Source of the DNA: Flavobacterium indicum GPTSA100-9 = DSM 17447
Lineage (GTDB): Bacteria > Bacteroidota > Bacteroidia > Flavobacteriales > Flavobacteriaceae
Assembly (NCBI RefSeq): GCF_000455605.1
Contig: NC_017025.1
Coordinates: 2,914,001-2,978,000, forward strand
Length of the DNA stretch: 64,000 bases
Direction: 5' to 3'
How positions within the stretch are numbered: the stretch's first letter is position 1; every line of letters starts with the position of its first letter. Shown one piece after another: positions 54,112 to 63,033 of the stretch. Below the pieces are notes generated by a model that saw only the letters and a program-made list of their open reading frames with translations, made no database searches and had not been told where the DNA came from. Both the position numbers and the translations under genes were made by a program.

Positions 54112-55322
54112 TTATTTAACACTTCTCTATAACCTATTAATAGACCAATTAATATAGATTTACTATCTAACTTTAAATAGAAGCCCATAAAAACCCAACT
54201 TGATAATAAAAGAAATATAGCAGAACCTTTTATCAAATTATTTAGATAAAAAATTTCTTTACTATTTGTTTTTATTTTATTAAAAATAATAAAAATAGAT
54301 AGTAAATAAAAGAAAACACCTATTATTCCTGACTTCAGTAATACTGTTGAGAAAGCATTATGCAATGCTGGATAATATCTCACTATTGTCCCATCATTGG
54401 TTTGCATTCTTCTTCCTATATCGACTGTTGACCCCAAACCATTTCCAGTTAAAATAGGCTGAATTCCACCATAAGTTATCTGATTAAATGTCTTAATATT
54501 CTCAAATGATCTAAAATTATCATTAAAATCTTTCCAATCTTCTTTATTAATTTTTGTTTTAAACGCTTCAATAGGAATAATTTTAACCTTATACAAAAAT
54601 TCATCAACAAAGGAACCTTTACGTTTTGGATTATAGTTATAAATAGCAAAATAACCTATTAAAGAAATAATTACAGTTAACGAAATAACTTTAATAGATC
54701 TTGCGGTTAATATAAAATAACCTTTAATTGCGAGAAATAATAGTATTAATTGTAAAAAATTTGTTCTTGATAAATATGAAAAAACAGATATTCCAACAAT
54801 TACTATATATGTCAATTTCTGTTTTTTAGTTAATTGGATTTGAAACGAATTGGAAAAAAACAATAAAAGTAAAACAAATGGTTCATAATCATTAAAGTAC
54901 CCTGAATGCTCCCTGATTTCAGACACTGAAAGTGTTCTGTGATTTAATATTGCAAAGAACACTAATAATAAATGTATAAATGACAAAATAACTCCTGCTT
55001 TGACAGCATATTGTAATGCATTTAATTTAAACTCTTTTGAAATATTATATCCTATGAGTAAACCTAAAATTGGTTTTAACAAATACGTTAAATCACGAAC
55101 TTTATTATATAAATTATGATCATAAAACAGAAATTCTGTTAAAAAACTAATTAAGATAATTATAGAATAACAGGAAATAATATAAAATATTTGCTTTGAA
55201 TACTTAAGCTTAAAAGTTAAAAAAGCGATGAATAACCAAATAATAAAAGTTAATTCATAATTATTTAAAAATAAAACAAGTAAAGAAAGTATATAATAAA
55301 AATAAGAAAGGTTGAATTTCAT
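54090..55322 (-). CDS. O-antigen polymerase-like membrane protein (Wzy)
   Basis: A 410-residue protein with 11-12 helices and a long loop after about residue 230 (YNPKRKGSFVDEFLYKV). The layout and TGNGLGSTVDIGRRM, YPALHNAFSTVLLKSGIIG agree with Wzy polymerases (the ALHN segment is the usual loop histidine). It is the second such protein in the locus. Its neighbour Wzx is one base upstream, fitting a Wzx/Wzy route for one polysaccharide. Confidence 0.82.
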   Translation of the reverse strand: MKFNLSYFYYILSLLVLFLNNYELTFIIWLFIAFLTFKLKYSKQIFYIISCYSIIILISFLTEFLFYDHNLYNKVRDLTYLLKPILGLLIGYNISKEFKLNALQYAVKAGVILSFIHLLLVFFAILNHRTLSVSEIREHSGYFNDYEPFVLLLLFFSNSFQIQLTKKQKLTYIVIVGISVFSYLSRTNFLQLILLFLAIKGYFILTARSIKVISLTVIISLIGYFAIYNYNPKRKGSFVDEFLYKVKIIPIEAFKTKINKEDWKDFNDNFRSFENIKTFNQITYGGIQPILTGNGLGSTVDIGRRMQTNDGTIVRYYPALHNAFSTVLLKSGIIGVFFYLLSIFIIFNKIKTNSKEIFYLNNLIKGSAIFLLLSSWVFMGFYLKLDSKSILIGLLIGYREVLNNHLAKAT

Positions 55323-55323
55323 A

Positions 55324-56586
55324 CTATTTTTTTGTGTGAATTATTTTATACTTAAAACTTAAAATAATTAAAATGATTAATGTAAATAATTCTACAAATA
55401 TAGAGGAATAATAAACTCCTGCTAATTCAAAGTAAGGAAAACTAAAATAAATACTTAATATAGTTAGAGACGACATTATAATTGTGATTATTGAAAATAG
55501 CTTTTGAAAATGTAACGCTAAAAAAAGCTGTTTAAAACAATTTACCAATAAAAAAACTATAGGATAAAAAAGGGAAATTGCTAATATGGATACTATTTTT
55601 TTTATTTCTATTACATGATAATATTTTACAATCTCAACTCTAAAAAAATATATTAACAACAATAATAATAATACAAAACTCAAATTAATTAAATTATACA
55701 ATGACCAATTTTTAATAGCTCTATTATATGTTTGATTGATTTCATAACAAACTTTTGGATATATAAAATTAAAAGACATCATAATATAAGTTCTAAATAC
55801 TGATATTATTTGATCTACAAGTCTAAATTGACCAACTAATTTTGCATTTCCTAAAAAACTAATAATTAATATTGGAGCATATAATTGAAACCAGGTAAAA
55901 ATTTGAGAAAAAGCAAATGTTTTGTGTTTATTAAAATAGTTGAATAATTCCTTCTTTTTAATTGTTACAAATTCTATTTCGTATTTAGATTTTAAAATTT
56001 TATAAGCCACAAAACCAGATATTACAACACTTAAGCTATAACTTAAGTTTATATAAATAAAATCCGATTCTTTTTTTACAAGTAAAAAACAAAACAGAAC
56101 ATAAAAAATCTTTGAGACAATCGTTAATAAAGAAAAATTTTTAAAATCTTCTAAACCTTGAAAAAACCATAATGGATTAATAATTTGAGCTAAAAAAATT
56201 GTACCACTCCATAAATAAAGAGGTTTATCAGTACTAGAACTATCAACAAAAAACAAGGTTACGTAATATATAATTGCAAATAAAACAGCCATAGCTATTT
56301 TACTATAAACAATCTTCGATAAAGTATGATTTAAAAGTGCTTTATTATATCTATTTTGAGAAACTTCTTTAACTCCTAATATATCTGATCCGTAATCTAC
56401 AAAAACAATAACAAAAAATGCAATTGTCATCCCAATAGCAGACTTTCCAAAGTTAGATTCCCCGCATGTTAAAATTAAATATGGAGATAAAAGAAAAGGG
56501 ACAATTAAATTAACAAATTGACCAGATCCATAGTGAATCAATTTTAATAGTTGCGTTTTTATTTTGGATATATCTACGGAAATCAA
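55324..56586 (-). CDS. Polysaccharide flippase (Wzx, MATE/MOP family)
   Basis: A 420-residue protein with about 12 membrane helices. The start LIHYGSGQFVNLIVPFLLSPYLILTCG and LVDYGSDILGVKEVSQNR are typical of RfbX/Wzx repeat-unit flippases, which move undecaprenyl-linked repeats across the inner membrane. It heads the Wzx-Wzy pair behind a terminator that separates it from the lipoprotein gene upstream. Confidence 0.87.
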   Translation of the reverse strand: MISVDISKIKTQLLKLIHYGSGQFVNLIVPFLLSPYLILTCGESNFGKSAIGMTIAFFVIVFVDYGSDILGVKEVSQNRYNKALLNHTLSKIVYSKIAMAVLFAIIYYVTLFFVDSSSTDKPLYLWSGTIFLAQIINPLWFFQGLEDFKNFSLLTIVSKIFYVLFCFLLVKKESDFIYINLSYSLSVVISGFVAYKILKSKYEIEFVTIKKKELFNYFNKHKTFAFSQIFTWFQLYAPILIISFLGNAKLVGQFRLVDQIISVFRTYIMMSFNFIYPKVCYEINQTYNRAIKNWSLYNLINLSFVLLLLLLIYFFRVEIVKYYHVIEIKKIVSILAISLFYPIVFLLVNCFKQLFLALHFQKLFSIITIIMSSLTILSIYFSFPYFELAGVYYSSIFVELFTLIILIILSFKYKIIHTKK

Positions 56587-56606
56587 GAAAATTAATTTAA
56601 AATAAA

Positions 56607-56635
56607 AAAAGCTATAATGTAAAATTATAGCTTTT
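56607..56635 (-). terminator. Terminator of the lipoprotein gene
   Basis: AAAAGCTATAAT (56607-56618) and ATTATAGCTTTT (56624-56635) form an exact 12-bp stem with loop GTAAA. A T run follows on the minus strand, just before the Wzx start. Confidence 0.85.
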
Positions 56636-56653
56636 AAAATTAATATAATTAGA

Positions 56654-57196
56654 TTATTTTATAATCTTTTGTATTTGTTCAAATAAAGCCTTTTCAGATG
56701 TAGCTTGAGGATCATAAGTACCGTTAACTAAAAGTGGCTTTAAAGTTGCTTTATCTTTATCAAATGTTGCCGTTTTTGTTTCAACTAACAAATAATTAAA
56801 AAAATCAGAGCCATTAGTTTCAAAAGTTTTACCAAAATAACTCATTTTAAAACTGTTAATTTTTATTTCTGATTGTTCTTTATTAGTACCAAAGTCTAGT
56901 CTAATGTTATCTGGAATTACACCATCAGGCAGTCTAAATACAATGTCTTGTGGTTTATCACTACCTTTAAACTCAACGAAAAAAGAACTTGTTTCTTCAT
57001 ATGTAGTTTCAGTTTGTTTTCTATAATATAATTGAAAACTATCATCCTTTTTTACAGTAGCATTTAATGTTATTGTAAATACTGTATCCATAACTTTTTC
57101 TGCAACATTTTCTTTTGATTCTTCAAGTTTTTTGTCATCATTTTTACAAGAAACTAACGATAATAATGAGAAAGCAAATAAAATTATTTTTTTCAT
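56654..57196 (-). CDS. Hypothetical lipoprotein of the polysaccharide locus
   Basis: A 180-residue protein with a lipoprotein signal (MKKIILFAFSLLSLVSC, Cys 17); an upstream in-frame ATG at 57238 lies at the end of GT39 and is less likely. The rest is beta-rich, with DSFQLYYRKQTETTYEE and LPDGVIPDNIRLDFGTN, the outline of a carbohydrate-binding-like sandwich. I do not recognise the family. The gene has its own promoter (TATTTTTG, minus) and terminator in an otherwise tight enzyme cluster. Confidence 0.65.
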   Translation of the reverse strand: MKKIILFAFSLLSLVSCKNDDKKLEESKENVAEKVMDTVFTITLNATVKKDDSFQLYYRKQTETTYEETSSFFVEFKGSDKPQDIVFRLPDGVIPDNIRLDFGTNKEQSEIKINSFKMSYFGKTFETNGSDFFNYLLVETKTATFDKDKATLKPLLVNGTYDPQATSEKALFEQIQKIIK

Positions 57197-57225
57197 AACC
57201 TTTTGTTTTATATGATATTTTTGCA

Positions 57226-57233
57226 CAAAAATA
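57226..57233 (-). promoter_or_regulatory. -7 element of the lipoprotein promoter, inside a palindrome
   Basis: TATTTTTG on the minus strand, 29 bases before the ATG at 57196. It forms one arm of ATATTTTTG-CA-CAAAAATAT (57215-57234), so a matching -7 faces the other way on the plus strand. Confidence 0.45.
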
Positions 57234-57240
57234 TACATTT

Positions 57241-59085
57241 TTAATTAATAATTATTTTTTTATCACTTAAATATAAACCTTTTTTAACCTCTTTTTTATT
57301 TTCTATTAATACTGCTACTTTATACTCTCCTTTTTGCAGTTTTTCAATATGTATATTAGAAATAAATCCTGAATTGTCATAATTTATATTACTGTTTTCT
57401 GCTTTAGTAACATCTGTTCTTGGGAATTGTTGGCATTTAATAACAATACCATTAGAATCATTAACTAATACAATACTTATTTTATTGTCTTTACTATCAA
57501 TATTTTCTATAAATCCCCATCCTGAAATTTTATAATAAGTAGAATTTTGTTCAAAAACTTCAATCCAAACCTTGGTTAAATCCCCATTATTTGTTTTTAA
57601 TGGTTTAAATTGATTTAAATCTAGTTTTGAAATAGCATTTTTTTCTAGTATAAAGTGTCGTGTCCATGCATCACAACCATCAAAACTTTCGTCAATATAA
57701 AATTTACTATCTACAAATTGTTGTGCTTTGTCAGATAATTTAAAAGGTTTTCCGTGTGCATCTGTATACCAAAATGGTTTCACTTTTGTTGAATCAGCCA
57801 TCATTTCATTTATAACAGTTTCTAAATCTGGTTTTTCAACTGTATTGAATTTATCTTTTAAATAATAATCAAACCAATATTTTAGACTCGTAAAAACAGG
57901 TTCGTTGTTTTTATTGTTATCTATTATTAATTGAGATGCGTCTCTAAATTGTGTTTTAAAAAACCACCTATAATGTCCTTTTACTACTGTTAAATTTAAA
58001 AACATAAAAATACATATAGAAACTAGAAATGTATTTTTTATACTATTACTTTTAATATTTGCGATAGCTATTCCAAATATTAAAAAAATAGCTGGAATTA
58101 TACTTGTAAAGTATCTTGAAATATATAATGAAGTATCTAAATAGCTTTTCAAGAAAACTACTATTATAAAAACTGCAATCCATGTAAGAATTAGTATAAA
58201 TGGGAACTCTTTATTAGTTAGTTTTTCAGTGTTTGAATATTCTTCTTTACCACTAAAAAAACTGATCATAAAATAAATAAAAACAACACTGAATAAAAAT
58301 AAAGTGATTTCAGAATTTCCTAAAAACTCTTTTAAAATTAAACTTAATGACTCATTTGTAGGCGCGGGTATCCAGTTGGATTTAAAACCCATTATAGTTG
58401 TAAGTTTATAAATATTTGGTATGAAAAACAGCAACGCAATACTACCAGAAATAATCAATTTTTTAATTACTTCAATTATTTCTGATAAAGTTCTATTAAA
58501 AGAAACTATTGCTATAGTCATAATTTGTGCGAAGACATTTATAGGTCCAAAAAAACTTGAGTTTAATAATAACCCAACATACAATCCATATTTAATTGCA
58601 TTTTGTTTGGAAGGATTTTTTATAAAATCTATTAATCCAATGTAGGAAACAATTATAAAAAATAAATACAACGTATAAGGTCTAGCATCTTGAGAAATAT
58701 AAATTGCATACTCACTAAATGCTAACAGTAATGCCGCAAAAAGCCCAGCTTCCTTATTATATATCTTTTCTCCTAATTTATTAATAGCATATATACTTAA
58801 AACGCCTAATAAAGCTGAAAAACCTCTTGTTACAATTGGAGAATATCCAAATACTGTATGAAGAACTTTTAAAAATAAAAAATATAAATATGGAAACCCT
58901 TCTCGATTATTAACTTCTGTAATTATACTACCAAATGAATTTTCTGGATTTGTAATGTTCATTGTATAAATCTCATCCAACCAAAGACTTTGAAAATTAA
59001 TTTTATAAAACCTTAAAATAGTAGCAATACACAAAATCGTTGTTAATGCTTTATTTTCCTTAATGAATTGAAGTAATTTTTTCAT
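57241..59085 (-). CDS. Glycosyltransferase family 39 (membrane dolichyl-P-mannose-type)
   Basis: A 614-residue polytopic transferase. The first periplasmic loop has the catalytic-type SLWLDEIYTMN (Asp-Glu pair), then about 11-12 helices to about residue 390, and a 220-residue periplasmic tail (WFDYYLKDKFNTV to KYKVAVL-like segment). GT39/GT83 enzymes use polyprenyl-phosphate sugars to decorate proteins or lipids in the periplasm. It overlaps wecE by one base (59085), so both are made together; the donor sugar could be the one WecE helps make. Confidence 0.82.
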   Translation of the reverse strand: MKKLLQFIKENKALTTILCIATILRFYKINFQSLWLDEIYTMNITNPENSFGSIITEVNNREGFPYLYFLFLKVLHTVFGYSPIVTRGFSALLGVLSIYAINKLGEKIYNKEAGLFAALLLAFSEYAIYISQDARPYTLYLFFIIVSYIGLIDFIKNPSKQNAIKYGLYVGLLLNSSFFGPINVFAQIMTIAIVSFNRTLSEIIEVIKKLIISGSIALLFFIPNIYKLTTIMGFKSNWIPAPTNESLSLILKEFLGNSEITLFLFSVVFIYFMISFFSGKEEYSNTEKLTNKEFPFILILTWIAVFIIVVFLKSYLDTSLYISRYFTSIIPAIFLIFGIAIANIKSNSIKNTFLVSICIFMFLNLTVVKGHYRWFFKTQFRDASQLIIDNNKNNEPVFTSLKYWFDYYLKDKFNTVEKPDLETVINEMMADSTKVKPFWYTDAHGKPFKLSDKAQQFVDSKFYIDESFDGCDAWTRHFILEKNAISKLDLNQFKPLKTNNGDLTKVWIEVFEQNSTYYKISGWGFIENIDSKDNKISIVLVNDSNGIVIKCQQFPRTDVTKAENSNINYDNSGFISNIHIEKLQKGEYKVAVLIENKKEVKKGLYLSDKKIIIN

Positions 59086-60206
59086 TATTCTAAAATTTGA
59101 TTAATAACTGTTTGCACATCTAACTCATAAAACAAAGGTAGTCTTAATAATGTATCTGTAAAATTATCAGTGTTATGAAGAATTCTACCATCATGTTTTT
59201 CAATATAGTAAGGGCTAGAATGCAGACTGATATAATGGAAAACAGAATGTGTGTTTTTTGCTTTTAATTTATTTATTATTTGAGTGCGTTGTGTTATATT
59301 TTTACATTTAATAAAAAACATATGTCCATTATTTGTTGAGTATTCAGGTATAAATGGTAATTCAATTTCATTTACTTTTGCCCAACTTAACAACTGAGAC
59401 TGATAAGCATCCCAATGTTGTTTTCTTATTTTTTGAATGTTTTCCAAATTTTCTAATTGCGCCCATAAAAAAGCTGCAATTATTTCTGAAGGTAAAAAAG
59501 AACTTCCAATATCAACCCAACCATATTTATCAACTTCTCCTCTAAAAAAAGAAGAACGATTGGTTCCTTTTTCCCAAATAATTTCTGCACGATTTATAAA
59601 TTGCTCATCGTTAACAACTAACATACCTCCTTCTCCTGCAATAATATTTTTTGTTTCATGAAAAGAAAATGCAGCTAAATGACCTATAGATCCTAATGGT
59701 TTTTTTATACCATCTTTCCCAGTATAATAACTATCTATAGCCTGAGCAGCATCCTCAACGACAAATAAATTATATTTTTTTGCAAGCTCCATTATTGTAT
59801 CCATATCGCAGGCTACTCCAGCATAATGAACTGGAACAATTGCTTTTGTTTTTGAAGTAATTAAAGCTTCCAAAGTACTACAATCCATATTAGGATGGTT
59901 TGGTAAGCTATCAGCAAAAATAATTTTTGCCCCTCGTAATACAAAAGCATTTGCTGTTGAAACAAAAGTATATGATGGAATTATTACTTCGTCACCTTCT
60001 TTAATACCAATTAAAATGGCAGCCATCTCTAAAGCATCTGTACAAGATGTGGTTAATAATGTTTTTTTAAATCCAAATTTTGTTTCAAAAAACTGCTGAC
60101 ATTTTTGTGTGTATTTTCCGTTTCCTGATATTTTTCCAGAAATAACTGCATCTGTAATATATTCAGTTTCTTTTCCTGTTAAATAAGGTTTATTAAATGG
60201 AATCAT
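59085..60206 (-). CDS. wecE: dTDP-4-amino-4,6-dideoxygalactose transaminase
   Basis: A 373-residue PLP aminotransferase of the DegT/DnrJ family. It is close to E. coli WecE along its length: MIPFNKPYLTGKE, IPSYTFVSTANAFVLRGAK, VPVHYAGVACDMDTIMELA, the PLP lysine K186 in FHETKN, and REKGTNRS-like EKGTNRSSFFRG. It aminates dTDP-4-keto-6-deoxyglucose, the product of RfbB downstream in the window, to dTDP-Fuc4N. In the enterobacteria it serves the common antigen; here it serves this locus's polysaccharide. Confidence 0.92.
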   Translation of the reverse strand: MIPFNKPYLTGKETEYITDAVISGKISGNGKYTQKCQQFFETKFGFKKTLLTTSCTDALEMAAILIGIKEGDEVIIPSYTFVSTANAFVLRGAKIIFADSLPNHPNMDCSTLEALITSKTKAIVPVHYAGVACDMDTIMELAKKYNLFVVEDAAQAIDSYYTGKDGIKKPLGSIGHLAAFSFHETKNIIAGEGGMLVVNDEQFINRAEIIWEKGTNRSSFFRGEVDKYGWVDIGSSFLPSEIIAAFLWAQLENLENIQKIRKQHWDAYQSQLLSWAKVNEIELPFIPEYSTNNGHMFFIKCKNITQRTQIINKLKAKNTHSVFHYISLHSSPYYIEKHDGRILHNTDNFTDTLLRLPLFYELDVQTVINQILE

Positions 60207-60580
60207 TTATATTATTTTTTAATTTATTCCCAAAATAAAAATTTAAATTCGAAATTGATTTTTGTGATAAAAATAGTTTTATTATTATTTTTTACTCTTT
60301 ATACAATTCTATTTAACATTTAATGTTGAATAAATTCCTGCTCAAATTGTAACGCCTGCATTTTAAAAACACATTAAAAGTTTTTTATTGTAAAACTTGT
60401 TTACAGCTATATAATCTTGAAAATAATGAAACTAGCATCTGCAATTAGTTAACTTCAAGAAATTTCACCTTAGTAAAATTCGCATTTTATTCTTTGGTTT
60501 TTTCAACCATCTTTTTACTAATAAAACCAGTAAATCATATAATAATAAATTTTAATTTTCGAAATAATCGTTTAAATATA
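60207..60580. other. Intergenic region of 374 bases between wecE and rfbD
   Basis: Very AT-rich with no open frame that looks real. A weak -7 candidate TATTTTGG (minus strand) near 60230 could serve the wecE block. No terminator for rfbD is obvious: only short hairpins such as GGTT-TTTTC-AACC-like arms near 60500. I see nothing else supported. Confidence 0.4.
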
Positions 60581-61510
60581 TTATTTTACTGTTATTAAAC
60601 TATCCTCCCAATCTTTAATCTCAACTCCAAAAACAGCTTTTATCTTTGTTTTATCTAACACACTGTACGCGGGTCTTTTCGCGGGAGTGGGATAGGCAGA
60701 AGTAGGAATAGGTTGTAAATTTATTGAAATGTTATTAATTCTAAATATTTCTTTTGCAAAATCATACCAAGAACATTGTCCTTCGTTGCTGAAATTGTAT
60801 ATGCCATAGTGAGATGCTGAACTAAATTCAGCATGACAAGAGGTTGTTTCAGCATGATAAAAAGTAATTATTTTTACTAGTACTTCCGCTAAATCAACTG
60901 CATTGGTTGGAGTACCTATTTGATCGGCTACCACTGATAATACTGTTCTTTCAGAAGCCAAACGTAACATGGTTTTCATAAAATTATGACCAAATTGTGA
61001 ATACACCCAAGAAGTTCTGATAATAAAATGCTTTTCCCAAGTAGCTTGAATGGCTTGCTCGCCTTGTAATTTGGTTAATCCGTAAATTCCTGCTGGAAAA
61101 GGCACATCGGTTTCTACTAATCCTTTATTACTTTTTAAGGGTAATCGTAATTGGCTGTCATAATAAGCTATACCGTCCTCAAATTTGGCATCGAAAACAA
61201 AATCGGTAGAAATATGCAGTAAAACAGTATTGTAACTTTTACAAACTTCAGCAATATGTTGAGCTCCAGTTACATTGATGGCAAACGCTTTTTCGGGTTC
61301 TGATTCGGCTTTATCAACCGCGGTATATGCTGCTGCATTAATACAAAATTGCGGTTGGTGTTTTTCAAAAACGATCTCACAATTCTCTTTATTAGTAATG
61401 TCTAAGTCAGAAGAAGAACAAAACACAAAATCGATGGAAGGATAGTTTCCAGCAATCGATTGAATCGCTTGTCCTAATTGACCATTCGCGCCTGTAACTA
61501 GTACTACCAT
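60581..61510 (-). CDS. rfbD: dTDP-4-dehydrorhamnose reductase with translated repeat insertion
   Basis: The last step of dTDP-L-rhamnose synthesis, 309 residues from the ATG at 61510 (the longer frame from 61588 only overlaps rfbC). VTGANGQLGQAI is the NAD(P) loop, LHISTDFVFD and YGLTKLQGE hold the catalytic Thr/Tyr/Lys. Two stretches are longer than usual: SQLRLPLKSNKG before YGLTK, and HAETTSCHAEFSSAS before YGIYNFS. The second is coded by the dispersed palindromic repeat at 60811-60860. The frame stays open, and motifs on both sides are intact, so the enzyme is probably active. Its start overlaps rfbC by seven bases. Confidence 0.9.
   Translation of the reverse strand: MVVLVTGANGQLGQAIQSIAGNYPSIDFVFCSSSDLDITNKENCEIVFEKHQPQFCINAAAYTAVDKAESEPEKAFAINVTGAQHIAEVCKSYNTVLLHISTDFVFDAKFEDGIAYYDSQLRLPLKSNKGLVETDVPFPAGIYGLTKLQGEQAIQATWEKHFIIRTSWVYSQFGHNFMKTMLRLASERTVLSVVADQIGTPTNAVDLAEVLVKIITFYHAETTSCHAEFSSASHYGIYNFSNEGQCSWYDFAKEIFRINNISINLQPIPTSAYPTPAKRPAYSVLDKTKIKAVFGVEIKDWEDSLITVK
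60811..60860. repeat. Dispersed palindromic repeat inside rfbD
   Basis: ATGCTGAA and TTCAGCAT (within 60811-60838) are exact 8-bp inverted repeats; a second half-unit, TTGTTTCAGCATGAT, follows to about 60857. It matches the intergenic copy at 16486-16513 in 23 of 28 bases and is translated in frame as SCHAEFSSAS on the minus strand. Confidence 0.75.
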
Positions 61511-62055
61511 ACTTTTTTTGCGTTTTCTAAAGTGGGTAACTGCTGGTCTTTTTCGGAGATAATCATGTCTTCGATTGGAAACTTCCAATCAATAGTTAAA
61601 GTGGGATCATTAAACAATACACCGCCTTCACTTGCTGCGTTATAAAAATTATCACATTTATAGAAAAAAGTTGCTGTTTCGCTTAAAACCAAAAAACCGT
61701 GAGCAAAACCACGAGGTATGTAAAACTGAATTTGGTTATCCCCTGTAAGTAAAGCAGTTTCATGTTGACCATAAGTTGGAGAATTGGGTCTTAAATCTAC
61801 TGCAACATCTAATACTTCACCGTTTAATACACGAACTAATTTAGCTTGTGCGTGTGCTCCTGTTTGATAATGTAATCCTCTTAAAACTCCTTTTGTTGAA
61901 AAAGATTGATTGTCTTGAACAAAATGAACCTGTTGTCCGACTCCTTCAGCAAATATTTTTTCATTAAAACTTTCCATGAACGAGCCTCTCTCATCTCCTA
62001 TTATTTTGGGTTCTAGGATAAAACATCCTTTAAGTTTGGTTTCCGTAAATTTCAA
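61504..62055 (-). CDS. rfbC: dTDP-4-dehydrorhamnose 3,5-epimerase
   Basis: A 183-residue cupin enzyme that epimerises the sugar ring in dTDP-L-rhamnose synthesis. GVLRGLHYQ carries the catalytic His, DVAVDLRPNSPTYGQ and FYIPRGFAHGFLVLS are hallmarks. There is no ATG near the start; the TTG at 62055 gives MKFTETKLKGCFILEPKI, the normal family beginning, while other in-frame TTGs at 62073 and 62079 would add residues from the AT-rich repeat. It lies between rfbA and rfbD. Confidence 0.93.
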   Translation of the reverse strand: MKFTETKLKGCFILEPKIIGDERGSFMESFNEKIFAEGVGQQVHFVQDNQSFSTKGVLRGLHYQTGAHAQAKLVRVLNGEVLDVAVDLRPNSPTYGQHETALLTGDNQIQFYIPRGFAHGFLVLSETATFFYKCDNFYNAASEGGVLFNDPTLTIDWKFPIEDMIISEKDQQLPTLENAKKVW

Positions 62056-62086
62056 AGTAAATCTAAATTTCAACTTCAAATTTCAA
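62047..62086 (-). repeat. Three copies of TTGAAATTT at the rfbC start
   Basis: On the minus strand TTGAAATTT occurs at 62078-62086, 62065-62073 and 62047-62055. The last contains the chosen TTG start codon of rfbC. Confidence 0.7.
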
Positions 62087-62123
62087 TGTCAAATAACATG
62101 AAACGTGAAACATTAAACAAATT

Positions 62124-62981
62124 TTAAACTAAGCTCATTAAATGTTTACCGTACCCACTTTTTAAAAGAGGTTCGGCTAATTTTTTTAATTGCGCTGCGT
62201 CGATGAAGCCCATTTTATAAGCCGCTTCTTCAATTGCACCAATTTTTAATCCTTGACGTTCTTCAATTACTTGTACAAATTGGCCTGCTTGCATTAAGGA
62301 TTGAAATGTACCGGTATCTAACCAAGCGGTTCCTCTATCTAAAATAGATACTTGTAAATTACCTTGTTCTAAATACGCTTTATTAATATCTGTAATTTCT
62401 AATTCGCCACGTGGACTTGGTTTTATATTAGCTGCAATTTCAAGTACTTGATTGTCATAAAAATATATTCCAGGAACAGCAAAATTTGATTTGGGTTGTA
62501 ATGGTTTTTCTTCAATGGACAATACTTTTCCAAATTTATCAAACTCAACCACTCCATAGCGCTCTGGATCGTGAACATGGTAGGCATATACAATTCCACC
62601 GTTAGGATTGTTATTCGCTTGTAACAATTCCGCTAATCCAGTTCCGTAAAAAATATTGTCTCCTAAAATTAAGGCTACCTTATCATTTCCTACAAACTCT
62701 TTACCGATTATAAATGCCTCAGCTAATCCATTGGGGTGTTCTTGCACAGCGTATTCAAAACGACAACCTAATGAACTTCCATCTCCTAATAATTGTCTGA
62801 ATAACGGTAAATCATGAGGTGTTGAAATAATCAAAATTTCATTAATTCCTGCCCACATCAAAGTTGATAATGGATAATAAATCATCGGTTTGTCGTAAAT
62901 AGGCATTAATTGTTTACTTACCGCTAATGTTAAGGGGTGTAAACGTGTTCCTGAGCCGCCGGCTAATATAATTCCTTTCAT
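62124..62981 (-). CDS. rfbA: Glucose-1-phosphate thymidylyltransferase
   Basis: It makes dTDP-glucose from dTTP and glucose 1-phosphate, the first step toward both rhamnose and Fuc4N. The 285-residue protein begins [18 protein letters not shown] (nucleotide loop), has [11 protein letters not shown] (metal Asp), EEKPLQPKS and the C-terminal [14 protein letters not shown], all family signatures. Length equals that of the E. coli RmlA group (about 290). Confidence 0.97.
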   Translation of the reverse strand: MKGIILAGGSGTRLHPLTLAVSKQLMPIYDKPMIYYPLSTLMWAGINEILIISTPHDLPLFRQLLGDGSSLGCRFEYAVQEHPNGLAEAFIIGKEFVGNDKVALILGDNIFYGTGLAELLQANNNPNGGIVYAYHVHDPERYGVVEFDKFGKVLSIEEKPLQPKSNFAVPGIYFYDNQVLEIAANIKPSPRGELEITDINKAYLEQGNLQVSILDRGTAWLDTGTFQSLMQAGQFVQVIEERQGLKIGAIEEAAYKMGFIDAAQLKKLAEPLLKSGYGKHLMSLV

Positions 62982-63033
62982 TTGTTTTTTGTTTTATTTG
63001 TTTCAAGTTAACTAACCTGAAATAAAAATAACT

